Shown here in pieces: positions 8,166 to 17,080 of a stretch of 64,000 nucleotides of DNA (positions within the stretch are counted from its first letter, which is position 1; the number at the start of each line of letters is the position of its first letter). The notes beneath the pieces were generated by a model. The model made no database searches. It was not told the origin of the DNA and saw nothing but the letters and a program-made list of their open reading frames with translations. Made by a program: the position numbers and the translations under genes. Source of the stretch: Cellulosilyticum lentocellum DSM 5427 (GTDB lineage: Bacteria; Bacillota; Clostridia; Lachnospirales; Cellulosilyticaceae); the NCBI RefSeq assembly GCF_000178835.2, contig NC_015275.1, positions 1,757,001 through 1,821,000 of the forward strand, written 5' to 3'.

Positions 8166-9854
8166 ATGAGTGGACAGTTTATGTTAATAGATGGCATGCC
8201 TGTAGAAATTAATGGAGAGAAAAATATATTAGAATTAATTAGAAAAGCAGGAATCGAGCTGCCTACCTTCTGTTATTATTCAGAGCTTTCCGTATACGGT
8301 GCCTGCCGTTTATGTGTGATAGAGAATCAGTGGGGGGGAATAGAAGCATCCTGCTCTACACCACCTAAAGCAGGAATGGAGATTTACACAAATACACCTA
8401 GACTTAGAAAATATCGTAAAATGATATTAGAGCTTATTTTAGCCAATCATTGTAGAGACTGTACGACTTGTGAAAAGAATGGAGACTGTAAACTTCAAGA
8501 ACTTGCTATGCGATTTGGCATTAATCAAGTTCGTTTTAAAAATAGTAAAAAAGAAGTGCCATTAGATACTTCTTCTAGAGCCATTGTACGTGATGAAAGT
8601 AAGTGTATTTTATGTGGCGATTGTGTTAGAATGTGTGATGAGATGCAAAATATTGGTGCCATCGATTTTGCTCATAGAGGTACCAATATGCGTATTAGTA
8701 CAGCCTTTCATAAGCCTATTAGTGAATCTAAATGTGTGAGCTGTGGCCAATGCGCGGCAGTATGTCCAACAGGAGCTATCGTTGTGAAAAATGATACACA
8801 GGCTATTTGGAATGTAATAAGTGATCCAGAAACTAAGGTGATTGTTCAAATAGCACCAGCTGTAAGAGTGGGCATTGACCAATCTTTAGGTGAAGAAAAT
8901 GGGCATAATGTTATGGGAAAAATTATTGCTGCTTTAAGACGTATGGGCTTTGATGAAATTTTTGATACAACGACAGGAGCAGATTTGACTGTATTAGAAG
9001 AAGCCAATGAACTCTTAGAACGTATAGAAAGAAAAGATACATTGCCACTTTTTACTTCCTGTTGTCCAGCATGGGTAAAGTATGTAGAGAACAATCATCC
9101 AGAGCTCATCAGTCAAGTTTCTTCTTGTCGTTCACCTATGGAGATGTTTGGAGCTGTTTTAAAGGAACATTATAGTCATTCTAGGCGTAAGGTTATTGTT
9201 GTAGCAGTGATGCCTTGTACAGCTAAAAAGGAAGAAGCTGCAAGAGATGAACTGAAGCGTGATGGCATTCCAGATGTGGATTATGTACTTACAACTAGAG
9301 AACTTATTCAAATGGTAAAAGAATCCGGTATTGTCTTTAATGAGTTAGAGCCGGAAGCTGTAGATATGCCTTTTGGTGTAAGTAGTGGTGCAGGTGTTAT
9401 TTTCGGTGTAACAGGTGGGGTAACAGAAGCAGTTATTCGTCGTCTAGCTGATGACAAATCAACAACTAGCTTACGTAGTATTGCTTTTAACGGTGTAAGA
9501 GGCATGGCAGGTGTAAAGGAAGCAGAGATACCTTTTGGAGAGAACTATTTAAAGGTGGCCATTGTAAGTGGACTTAAAAATGCAGAAGATTTGATTATAG
9601 CTATGAAATCAGGAGAAAAGCATTATGACTTTGTAGAAGTAATGGCTTGCCCAACGGGTTGTGTGGGAGGAGCTGGTCAGCCATTTGCCAGAAATGAAGA
9701 AAAAGCTATACGTGGGAAAGGACTTTATGAAGCCGATCGTTTAAGTAGTATTAAGCGTTCTGAGGAAAATCCTCTTATTATGTCTCTTTATTCGGGCGTT
9801 TTGAAGGGAAAGGTACATCAGTTATTACATGTGGATTACATAGGAAAGGAGTAA
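8166..9854 (+). CDS. hydA: [FeFe] hydrogenase catalytic subunit
   Basis: A 562-residue cytoplasmic hydrogenase. The N-terminal [2Fe-2S] domain has Cys36, 47, 50 and 63; next come a His-containing cluster region (NHCRDCTTCEKNGDC) and two [4Fe-4S] sites (CILCGDC, CVSCGQC). The H-cluster signatures are all intact: L1 FTSCCPAW (Cys299/300), L2 MPCTAKKE (Cys351) and L3 MACPTGC (Cys495, Cys499). With hydC and hydB upstream this is the group A3 trimeric, probably electron-bifurcating type that disposes of fermentation electrons as H2. Maturases HydEFG are not in the window. Confidence 0.95.
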   Translation: MSGQFMLIDGMPVEINGEKNILELIRKAGIELPTFCYYSELSVYGACRLCVIENQWGGIEASCSTPPKAGMEIYTNTPRLRKYRKMILELILANHCRDCTTCEKNGDCKLQELAMRFGINQVRFKNSKKEVPLDTSSRAIVRDESKCILCGDCVRMCDEMQNIGAIDFAHRGTNMRISTAFHKPISESKCVSCGQCAAVCPTGAIVVKNDTQAIWNVISDPETKVIVQIAPAVRVGIDQSLGEENGHNVMGKIIAALRRMGFDEIFDTTTGADLTVLEEANELLERIERKDTLPLFTSCCPAWVKYVENNHPELISQVSSCRSPMEMFGAVLKEHYSHSRRKVIVVAVMPCTAKKEEAARDELKRDGIPDVDYVLTTRELIQMVKESGIVFNELEPEAVDMPFGVSSGAGVIFGVTGGVTEAVIRRLADDKSTTSLRSIAFNGVRGMAGVKEAEIPFGENYLKVAIVSGLKNAEDLIIAMKSGEKHYDFVEVMACPTGCVGGAGQPFARNEEKAIRGKGLYEADRLSSIKRSEENPLIMSLYSGVLKGKVHQLLHVDYIGKE

Positions 9855-9857
9855 GTT

Positions 9858-10112
9858 ATGGAACTAAAAATTTGTATAGGAAGTGCTTGCCATATTAAAG
9901 GGTCCTATAATGTGATCAGCGCTTTTCAACAACTTATAGAGGAATATCAAGTTTTTGAACAAGTGGAATTAAAAGCAGTATTTTGTTTAGGTCACTGCAC
10001 TGAGGCTGTATCAGTACAGATTGATCAGGGGGATATTTATAGTGTGTCAGGAGCTACGGCTAGAACGTTTTTTAAGGAAGAAGTGCTTACGAGATTAAAT
10101 GGGGAAAAATAG
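9858..10112 (+). CDS. Small thioredoxin-like [2Fe-2S] ferredoxin in the hydrogenase operon
   Basis: An 84-residue protein that is essentially only the C-x4-C ... C-x3-C core of a NuoE/thioredoxin-like ferredoxin: Cys6, Cys11, Cys43 and Cys47. It resembles the N-terminal domain of the upstream NuoF-like subunit and part of the first operon protein, and starts three bases after the hydA stop behind an AGGAGTAAG site. A fourth subunit or electron carrier of the hydrogenase is the natural inference; the classical trimeric enzyme does not require it. Confidence 0.8.
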   Translation: MELKICIGSACHIKGSYNVISAFQQLIEEYQVFEQVELKAVFCLGHCTEAVSVQIDQGDIYSVSGATARTFFKEEVLTRLNGEK

Positions 10113-10134
10113 ATAGTAGTTAAGGTTGAGTGAT

Positions 10135-10169
10135 AAAAAAGCATTGTCAATAATGGCAATGCTTTTTTT
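10135..10169 (+). terminator. Terminator of the hydrogenase operon
   Basis: Hairpin with arms AAAAAAGCATTG and CAATGCTTTTTT and a run of seven T, 22 bases after the last stop codon. Confidence 0.85.
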
Positions 10170-10306
10170 GTATTTGAATAAATTACCAGTAATACATAAT
10201 GTTAGTTAATCGTTAGTTAATATTTACGTAACATTTATAAGATAAAATGGCAGAGATAGCTTGATATAGCTAGAACTCAAATTAAAAGTAAGAGAAGGTG
10301 AGCAAT

Positions 10307-12094
10307 ATGCCGTCCTTTGTGGAACAGATTAAAAATAATAAAAAAGTAAATAAAATGATTATAGGTGGTGTAGTCATTACTTTGGTGGGTGGAAGCTTAC
10401 TTTGGTATAATACTAGAAAAAATGCTTATGCACTTTCTGTAAATGGTGAGGTAGTGGCTGTCGTAAAAGAAAAAGAACAAGCTACAGCAGCTTATGAAGA
10501 ACTTGTAACATCGCTTAAGAAAGATATAGGGGTAGACATAGCAGTTAATGAAACCCTTGAATTAGAGCCCATACATAGTAAGGCATCAGAAATGAATACT
10601 TATGATGAATTAGTCAAAGCTTTAAGTGAAAATATTAGCTATGGTGTAGAGGCATATGAAATACTTGTAGACGGAAACAGCTATGCGGTTATAGATAGCC
10701 AAAGTGCAGCAGAAACAATCTTAACAGAAATCGCTAAAGCTTATTTACCAGCTAAAGGACAGTTAACATTAGAAGTTGCAACTGTAGAAACTGAAACATC
10801 AGGAGAAACAGAAGTTAGTCAAGGTGAAAGAGCTGAGGAAGAAAATAGAGCAGAAGCACAAGTTACACAGTCGCCTAATACAGAATCGACTGAAGTAACA
10901 ACAACTACAAATAATCAAGAAATAGAAAAGGTAGAAGTAGCAGATGCATTGCCACAAGAAGAGGTAACTAATAAAGTATCTGTAGGAAACATTCAAGTCG
11001 AAGAAAATGCAGAAGAAACGGAAGAAACTGAAAAGCAAGAAGGTCAAAAGATTCAACGTACAATGCATGGTTTGGATTTTAATGAAGAAGTAACAGTACG
11101 CAATGTTTATGTTGATCAAAGTGAGATTTTATCAGCAGAAAAAGCAAAAGAAGTATTATTAGATAAGCGTTATGAGACCATTACTTATGAATTAAAAGAA
11201 GGCGATAATATATGGGATATTGCAGTTAAGCATGGGACAACCATGGAGAGAATTTTAGAACTTAATTCTCAAATTGTAGATGAAACGAGAATGCAAATAG
11301 GGGATGTTATTCAATTAGAAGTACCTAAACCTATTTTATCTATTTCTACAGTAGAAGAAGCTACTTTTAAAGAACTTATCCCAGGTGAAATAGAATATGT
11401 TGAGTTCTCTGACTTATATAAAGATGAGACTAAAATATATCAAGAAGGAAATGATGGACTAAAAGAACTTACAGTAGAAGTAACAAAGGTGAATGGTGTG
11501 GAAGTGAGTCGTCAAACTATTTCTGAGAAAGTATTAAAAGAACCTAAAACGAAAGTCATTGCTTATGGAACAAAAGAAAGACCAGTAGTTACTAAACCAA
11601 CTACCAATAGTGGAAGTAGTTCAAGTAATAATGGAAGTAGTTCAAGTAGTTCAAGTAATAGTTCAAGTAGTTCTAATAATTCAAGTAACAGTGGAAGCAG
11701 TAGTAAACCAAGTACTTCTTCAGGGAAATTTATTCATCCATTAAAAGGTGCAGGAAGAGTTTCATCTGGTTATGGTTCAAGATGGGGAAGCTTCCACAAA
11801 GGAATAGATTATGCAGCATCAGCAGGTACACCTATTTATGCGTCAGCAGCAGGACAAGTTATTTATTCAGGCTATAATAATGGTGGCTATGGTAAACTTA
11901 TTATTATAGATCATGGTAATGGCTATCAAACTTATTATGCACACTGTAGTAGCTTATATGTGAATGTGGGAGCTTATGTTTCACAAGGACAAAACATTGC
12001 AGGAGTAGGTTCTACAGGAGATTCTACAGGTAACCATCTTCATTTTGAGGTGAGAAAAAATGGAACACCTATTAATCCGACTAGTGTGTATTAG
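10307..12094 (+). CDS. Membrane-anchored M23 peptidoglycan endopeptidase with LysM and G5 domains
   Basis: A 595-residue envelope protein. One transmembrane segment lies near residues 16-33. A Glu/Thr-rich stretch (about 160-260) precedes a LysM peptidoglycan-binding domain (about 292-340). A G5 domain follows at about 350-425, then a Ser/Asn linker at 430-473. The C-terminal M23 (LytM) metallopeptidase has His497 and Asp501 (HKGID) and His577/His579 (HLHFE) as zinc site and catalytic residues. It should cut peptide cross-links outside the membrane. ATG 10307 was preferred because GAAGGTGAG is well spaced before it; an in-frame GTG at 10298 lies inside that site. Monocistronic. Confidence 0.9.
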   Translation: MPSFVEQIKNNKKVNKMIIGGVVITLVGGSLLWYNTRKNAYALSVNGEVVAVVKEKEQATAAYEELVTSLKKDIGVDIAVNETLELEPIHSKASEMNTYDELVKALSENISYGVEAYEILVDGNSYAVIDSQSAAETILTEIAKAYLPAKGQLTLEVATVETETSGETEVSQGERAEEENRAEAQVTQSPNTESTEVTTTTNNQEIEKVEVADALPQEEVTNKVSVGNIQVEENAEETEETEKQEGQKIQRTMHGLDFNEEVTVRNVYVDQSEILSAEKAKEVLLDKRYETITYELKEGDNIWDIAVKHGTTMERILELNSQIVDETRMQIGDVIQLEVPKPILSISTVEEATFKELIPGEIEYVEFSDLYKDETKIYQEGNDGLKELTVEVTKVNGVEVSRQTISEKVLKEPKTKVIAYGTKERPVVTKPTTNSGSSSSNNGSSSSSSSNSSSSSNNSSNSGSSSKPSTSSGKFIHPLKGAGRVSSGYGSRWGSFHKGIDYAASAGTPIYASAAGQVIYSGYNNGGYGKLIIIDHGNGYQTYYAHCSSLYVNVGAYVSQGQNIAGVGSTGDSTGNHLHFEVRKNGTPINPTSVY

Positions 12095-12165
12095 TTTAAT
12101 ACAAAAATTTTAAATCAATAAATTAAATCGATTAAAACAATTGAAAGAATGAAATTTGATAATAC

Positions 12166-12202
12166 AAAAAAGAGTTACGATAGATAAATCGTAACTCTTT
12201 TT
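12166..12202. terminator. Terminator between the M23 gene and the HD gene
   Basis: Arms AAAAAAGAGTTACGAT and ATCGTAACTCTTTTT with a six-base loop, flanked by A and T runs, sit between convergent genes and can serve both. Confidence 0.85.
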
Positions 12203-12230
12203 GTATAAATGAAACTAAGCAAGAATAATT

Positions 12231-12719
12231 TTAGTAAAATTGCAAGTTTAAAGCATGAGAAGAAGGCACTTTTTTAAGAGTTTCCATAGTAGAGCAACAT
12301 TTATCAGCTAGACATACAATATAGGTTTCTTTGTAACGAGGTGGCTTAATTGTTAAAGGCCACATGTGCTTTAGTATAATATCTTTTTCTTTGTCGTTAA
12401 GCAAAAAATACTTTTCTGCATTAGCAAGAGCAGCTTTAGGATGGGTAAAACCATGGAGACCTTTACGGTCGCCTTTGTCATGCCAGTCATAAAGGAAAAA
12501 GTCATGAAGTAAAGCACCACGAATAATACTTTTATAGTCTGTGCTTAAATGGAGACGTCGAGCAAGATAATAACTATAGTAGGCCACGAATAAGCTGTGA
12601 TCCAAACAGGAGGTATGACCATGTTGGGTATAGCTTTTCATCTGCTGAATATAAGGTAATCTAATCAATTCTTCTAAGATTGTTTTAAAGTAGATGGTTT
12701 CATCATCATTAAGTCTCAT
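12231..12719 (-). CDS. HD-domain (HDIG-type) metal phosphohydrolase
   Basis: A 162-residue soluble protein with the HD superfamily pattern: His41, the His72-Asp73 doublet (LLHDFFLYDWH), His93 and His118 (LKHMWP). HD proteins hydrolyse phosphate mono- or diesters, often of nucleotides; the substrate here is unknown. Its ATG overlaps the stop codon of the upstream membrane protein (TAATG), so the two are translationally coupled and probably work together. Confidence 0.75.
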   Translation of the reverse strand: MRLNDDETIYFKTILEELIRLPYIQQMKSYTQHGHTSCLDHSLFVAYYSYYLARRLHLSTDYKSIIRGALLHDFFLYDWHDKGDRKGLHGFTHPKAALANAEKYFLLNDKEKDIILKHMWPLTIKPPRYKETYIVCLADKCCSTMETLKKVPSSHALNLQFY

Positions 12720-13600
12720 TACAAATCCTCCTTTCTAGAGTGAGTAGATTTGCTTTTGGAATTATTTTTTTTGAGTTTAGATAAGGAGAGTCTAGGGAAT
12801 GCTTTAAGTAAACGTTTTTCGCCTAAACTATATTTGTTAATTTGCTCGGTATACTTTTTGTGTAAAGCCGAAATAGCTTGACGTAATTTTTCAGAAGATG
12901 AATCACTAGCTTCTGTTAGTTGTAGTCGAAGTTTTTCCATAATATAAGAAATTGATACATTAGATTTATAAGTTTCAGTCCATTTCCTTAATTCTTCAGC
13001 TGTGGTGTAGAGCTTGCTTTGTTCTATTATAGTAGACAGTTCATTACGTAATATAGCTAATGAAGGCATTCTAGTACTAAGTTTAAAGGCTGAATGGGTA
13101 CTAAAAATGCAGTCTATTATAAAAAGAAACGTTAAAGTATAAAGAAAAATGATTCCAGGTATTTTGGGGATTTTTCCAATGAGTATTACAAAAAAAGGCT
13201 GAATATAACAAGTAAATACAAGTGCAAGTACTCCCCAAGCAATGGAAATACGAAGACATATTTTGCCGTTGAGATTACATTTAAAATGGCTATAATCCCA
13301 CCATGAAGCATGAAAGAGTTTTTCCATAAGCATACCGGTTATATATTCAATTAAGGTAGCAACAACTAAGCCAACTATAAAAACTAAAAAAGGATTGCTA
13401 GCAAAAGGTGAGCAGAATAAATAGATGCTACACATACCTACCCCATAAATAGGACAATAAAAACCAGTTAAAAAACCACGATTAATAAATGTTTTATGCT
13501 TAATAGAATTAAGTGTTGTTTCCATAAGCCAACCTAAAGTACTATATATAAAAAAATAATAGATAAGTTCATAAAATGATGTAGAAGACAAAGAAGCCAT
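12719..13600 (-). CDS. CmpB-type putative ABC-transporter membrane protein (PF06541-like)
   Basis: A 293-residue protein with about five or six membrane segments in the first ~180 residues and a charged, helical cytoplasmic tail (about 180-293) rich in Ser/Lys. The opening FFIYSTLGWLMETTLNS and the later FLTGFYCPIYGVGM are typical of the family annotated as putative ABC-transporter type IV/CmpB. The biochemical function of this family is, to my knowledge, not established, and no ATPase gene is adjacent. It shares an operon with the HD protein. A shorter paralogue lies at 31001-31519. Confidence 0.72.
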   Translation of the reverse strand: MASLSSTSFYELIYYFFIYSTLGWLMETTLNSIKHKTFINRGFLTGFYCPIYGVGMCSIYLFCSPFASNPFLVFIVGLVVATLIEYITGMLMEKLFHASWWDYSHFKCNLNGKICLRISIAWGVLALVFTCYIQPFFVILIGKIPKIPGIIFLYTLTFLFIIDCIFSTHSAFKLSTRMPSLAILRNELSTIIEQSKLYTTAEELRKWTETYKSNVSISYIMEKLRLQLTEASDSSSEKLRQAISALHKKYTEQINKYSLGEKRLLKAFPRLSLSKLKKNNSKSKSTHSRKEDL

Positions 13601-13822
13601 AGATTCTTTCCTTTCTTATATAGATTGAGTATATGAAATAAATGATGAAGAATAAAAGTTCAGCAGTATTTTAGTTAACTAATAGTTACGTTGTCTTTCT
13701 TTATTGTTTTTAAATGTAGCTTTATAATTCATATTGTATTTAAAAATAATAAATGTTTTGTAAATATGATAATATATAAAAAGAAGATATGCAAATATTA
13801 GTTAATATAAAGGAGTAAAAAT

Positions 13823-14548
13823 ATGATTGCAGCATTTTTTGATATTGATGGGACGATTTATCGTGAAGGTCTTATAACAGAAGTATTTAAGAAGATGATT
13901 AACTATGAATACATTGATGGCAGTCAATGGTATAGTGAGGTAAGGCCAGCTTATATGAATTGGGATAAGCGAGTAGGTGACTATGATACGTATCTTTTAA
14001 AGATGGTAGATATCTATAAAGAAGCAGTAAAAGGCTTAAATGCTGAACAAATGGCTTATGTAGCAAGACGTGTTATTCAGCAAAAAGGAGAGCGTGTGTA
14101 TACTTTTTCAAGACAGCAAATTAAATGGCACCAAAAAGAAAAAAATAAGGTTATTGCCATTTCAGGTTCTCCTAGTGAACTAGTTAAGGAAATGTCTAAG
14201 AAATATGAGATGGATGATTACAGAGGAACCATTTATGAATTAGATGAAAAAGGTTATTATAATGGCTCAATTGTACCGATGTGGGATGCAGTTAGCAAAA
14301 GAAAAGCTATTTTAGAAATGGTGGAAAAGTATGATATAGACTTAAGTAAAAGCTACGCATATGGAGATACGGCAGGAGATTTAACGATGTTAAGTATGGT
14401 AGGACATCCTTATGCCATTAATCCCACAAGAGAGCTAATTAGTAAAATTAATCAGGATGAAGTACTCAGAAAAAAAATTAATATTATTGTAGAGAGGAAG
14501 GATGTTATTTATCATTTAGATATTAATAATTTAAAATTAATAGATTAG
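13823..14548 (+). CDS. HAD-superfamily subclass IB phosphatase
   Basis: A 241-residue HAD hydrolase. Motif I is FFDIDGT with Asp7 as nucleophile and Asp9. Motif II is ISGSPSE, and motif IV is YGDTAGDLTML. The helical cap between motifs I and II and the layout resemble phosphoserine-phosphatase-like (SerB/HAD-IB) enzymes. The substrate is a small phosphomonoester of unknown identity. It is preceded by AAAGGAG and stands alone; no obvious terminator follows. Confidence 0.8.
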   Translation: MIAAFFDIDGTIYREGLITEVFKKMINYEYIDGSQWYSEVRPAYMNWDKRVGDYDTYLLKMVDIYKEAVKGLNAEQMAYVARRVIQQKGERVYTFSRQQIKWHQKEKNKVIAISGSPSELVKEMSKKYEMDDYRGTIYELDEKGYYNGSIVPMWDAVSKRKAILEMVEKYDIDLSKSYAYGDTAGDLTMLSMVGHPYAINPTRELISKINQDEVLRKKINIIVERKDVIYHLDINNLKLID

Positions 14549-14580
14549 TATATTTGTTCGGATTAATTAAATATTAAAAA

Positions 14581-14597
14581 TGTTAAACAAATGTTAC
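14581..14597 (+). promoter_or_regulatory. WalR-like direct-repeat box upstream of the amidase gene
   Basis: TGTTAA-ACAAA-TGTTAC is an exact match to the WalR (YycF) recognition pattern TGTWAH-N5-TGTWAH known from Gram-positive wall-hydrolase genes. It lies about 60 bases upstream of the -35 of a wall amidase gene. The role is inferred; such A/T-rich patterns can occur by chance. Confidence 0.45.
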
Positions 14598-14656
14598 GGA
14601 TAGAAAACAAATGCATTAAAAAACGTTGAAAAACTTAACTTTTTGATGAAAAAACT

Positions 14657-14685
14657 TTGTAATATTTCTCTGCTTTTGTTATAAT
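14657..14685 (+). promoter_or_regulatory. Sigma-A promoter of the amidase gene
   Basis: TTGTAA (14657-14662), a 17-base spacer and a perfect TATAAT (14680-14685). Transcription would begin near 14692, downstream of the first in-frame ATG at 14684, which therefore cannot be the start. Confidence 0.65.
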
Positions 14686-14737
14686 GGAAGAGAATTACAG
14701 TGGCCTAAAAGTATTTTCATTAAGGAGGAGTGACATC

Positions 14738-16840
14738 ATGAGTAAAAAATTAGGTATAATGCTACTTGCAGCGACTTTATTCTGCACGAATGCAGTGCCA
14801 ACGACAGCTGCTACTATTGTATATGATGGTAGGGCACATGAATATAATTTACCAGCTATATCACTTTATGTGAATGGCAATAAAATAGCAACAACAATGG
14901 ATCCGATTCAACTAGAAGGAAGGGTGTTAGTACCAGCTAGAGAAGTATTTACACCAATGGGGGCTAAGGTAAGCTGGGATGCAAAAGCAAAACAAGTAAC
15001 AGTGGCATATAAGGATACGACCATGCTTTTAACAGTTAATCAGAAGGAAGTCTGGTTAAATGGTAAAACGGTGAGCTTAGATGTACCAGCTAAGATTATT
15101 AATGATAAAGTAATGATTCCAGTTCGTTTTATTAGTGAGCAACTAGGATTTATTGTAGATTGGAATGGCAGCAACCGTCAGGTATCTATTACAGAACCAA
15201 CATCACCGCCAACGGAAGAAGAAAAACCACCAGTGGAAGAAGAACCGCCAGTAGAAGAGGAAAAGCCAAGTATATCTAATGAAGAATACATAGGGACGTC
15301 TAACAAGCACCAAATTGAACTTCCTTCTGCATCATACAGTCAAACGAAAGTAATGGAAGTATCAGTGAATGAAAATAATGGTCAACATACGACTTTTATT
15401 AGCGCAGCTTCACCTATTTCAAATGCAAAAATAGAGTTACAAGCAGGCAAAGTGATTATTGATATAGGAAATAGTAAAAGTCAATTAAGTAACACTATTT
15501 CTCCTACTAATAATACTTATATTAAAAATATTAGAACTAGTCAATTTACAACTGATACAACGCGTGTTGTACTGGATTTAAAATCAGGCGCTTTAGTAAA
15601 GGCAGGGTTCAGTGAAGATAGAAGTAGCATTATGGTTCAGCTTAGTAATCAAAAGATTGAACAAATTAAATATATGCAAAAGAATGGGGCAGATACTTTA
15701 TATTATAAAGGCTTAAGTAAAGATCAAATTATTCTAGATTATAATGAAAAAGAAAATCTATTAAACTTTACAGTTCCGCATACAACAATAGAGACAACTA
15801 TTAATTGGACACAATTAAATGGCCGCTATATTGACAAGGTAACTATTAACGGTGAAGACAATCAAGTTAAAGGTAGTATTTGGCTTAAGGGAAAAGTGGA
15901 TTACCAGTTAACTAGCGATTATCAAGGAGCAACGCTTACTTTATCTGCTTATACAGAAGTGCCTCCAGTAGAAGAGGTTACAGACAGTTTAGTATATGTA
16001 TCAGGCGATAACCCTACCATTCAACTTTTTAACATACCTGGCTTAAATAAGAATGCTATTAAAGTTACAGATGATTATCGTAATAAGACGTTAGTATTTG
16101 ATCTTGGCAAAGATTATAGCAGTGTCCTCAAAAATAATAACATGGTTATTAATGATACAAGAATTAATAAAATACAAGTTGCTACTAATGGAACAACTAA
16201 AATCACAGTAGTAACCCAAAAGGTATATGCGTATAATTTCTATGAATCAGATGGGAAAATTTCATTACAAATGGTTAGACCAAAGGAAAAGTATAATCAA
16301 ATTGTTGTGTTAGATGCAGGTCATGGTGGCTCTGATAGTGGAGCAGTAGGTAATGGTTTAACAGAAAAAGGGATTAACTATAAGCAAGCCATGGCACTTT
16401 ATAAGTTATTAGAAGCCGATTCGCAAATTAAAGTTTATATGACAAGAGAAACAGATGTTTATCCAACACTCCAATTTAGAACAGCTTTAGCCAATGATAT
16501 CGAGGCGGATTTATTTGTAAGTATTCATAATAATTCAGCTTCAGCATCTATTAGAGGAGCAGAAACACTATACTTCCCTAGTACTACAGATACAAGAGGA
16601 AAGCAAGTGGCTCAAATTGTACAAAACGCTTTAGTTAATAAATGTGGCATGATTAATAGGGGGATTAAAGCACGTTCAGACTTATATGTTTTACGTACAA
16701 GCAATATGCCAGCAATACTGATTGAAACAGGGTTTATTAGTAACTCAGCAGAAGCAGCTTTGCTTAATAGTACGGCCTTTACAAACAAATGGGCCCAGGC
16801 TATTTATGAAAGTATTGTAGAGAGCTTTAGATTTTTGTAG
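14738..16840 (+). CDS. Secreted N-acetylmuramoyl-L-alanine amidase with CuAO-N-like and AMIN domains
   Basis: A 700-residue exported wall hydrolase. A signal peptide (1-25) is followed by a copper-amine-oxidase-N-like domain (about 28-150; LVPAREVF and VMIPVRFISEQLGF are its hallmark repeats) and a Pro/Glu linker. Two AMIN-type modules come next (about 205-310 and 425-520). The C-terminal amidase_3 domain has zinc ligands His529 (DAGHGG), Glu543 and His597 (SIHNN) and catalytic Glu663 (IETGF). It splits the MurNAc-L-Ala bond outside the cell. The start at 14738 follows AAGGAGG; the ATG 54 bases upstream lies inside the promoter. It is paralogous to the amidase at 42277. Confidence 0.92.
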   Translation: MSKKLGIMLLAATLFCTNAVPTTAATIVYDGRAHEYNLPAISLYVNGNKIATTMDPIQLEGRVLVPAREVFTPMGAKVSWDAKAKQVTVAYKDTTMLLTVNQKEVWLNGKTVSLDVPAKIINDKVMIPVRFISEQLGFIVDWNGSNRQVSITEPTSPPTEEEKPPVEEEPPVEEEKPSISNEEYIGTSNKHQIELPSASYSQTKVMEVSVNENNGQHTTFISAASPISNAKIELQAGKVIIDIGNSKSQLSNTISPTNNTYIKNIRTSQFTTDTTRVVLDLKSGALVKAGFSEDRSSIMVQLSNQKIEQIKYMQKNGADTLYYKGLSKDQIILDYNEKENLLNFTVPHTTIETTINWTQLNGRYIDKVTINGEDNQVKGSIWLKGKVDYQLTSDYQGATLTLSAYTEVPPVEEVTDSLVYVSGDNPTIQLFNIPGLNKNAIKVTDDYRNKTLVFDLGKDYSSVLKNNNMVINDTRINKIQVATNGTTKITVVTQKVYAYNFYESDGKISLQMVRPKEKYNQIVVLDAGHGGSDSGAVGNGLTEKGINYKQAMALYKLLEADSQIKVYMTRETDVYPTLQFRTALANDIEADLFVSIHNNSASASIRGAETLYFPSTTDTRGKQVAQIVQNALVNKCGMINRGIKARSDLYVLRTSNMPAILIETGFISNSAEAALLNSTAFTNKWAQAIYESIVESFRFL

Positions 16841-16870
16841 CATCCTAGTGTGTTAAATTAGATTAGTAAA

Positions 16871-16914
16871 TAAAAGAGAAAGTATTCTTTATAGAAGGAA
16901 TACTTTCTCTTTTA
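16871..16914 (+). terminator. Terminator of the amidase gene
   Basis: Arms AAAAGAGAAAGTATTC and GAATACTTTCTCTTTT with a ten-base loop, followed by a T-rich tail. Confidence 0.85.
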
Positions 16915-17080
16915 TTTTACACTTTATTTTCATGAAATTTTAATAAATCTATGGTATAAACAAACTAATTGATAAATAAAGTATGAGTCGTAAATAAAAG
17001 GGAAATACTAGAAATAAGTAAGAAAATAAGTTAGAATCAACAGGCTTATGAAAGATACATAGGGAAAGGATGAGAAAGAG

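Noticed and set aside
10201-10221. Direct repeat GTTAGTTAATC/GTTAGTTAAT upstream of the M23 gene as a WalR box
   Set aside because: Half-sites disagree with TGTWAH at the last position and spacing is off; similar TTAGTTAAT strings occur in other A/T-rich gaps of the window.
11595-11725. Ser/Asn repeat tract in the M23 gene as a DNA repeat or CRISPR-like array
   Set aside because: The AGTAGTTCAAGTAAT-type repetition encodes a flexible protein linker in frame; units are irregular and there are no spacers.
14684-14737. Upstream ATG that would add 18 residues to the amidase
   Set aside because: The ATG overlaps the TATAAT box, lies upstream of the predicted transcription start, and would bury the signal peptide.
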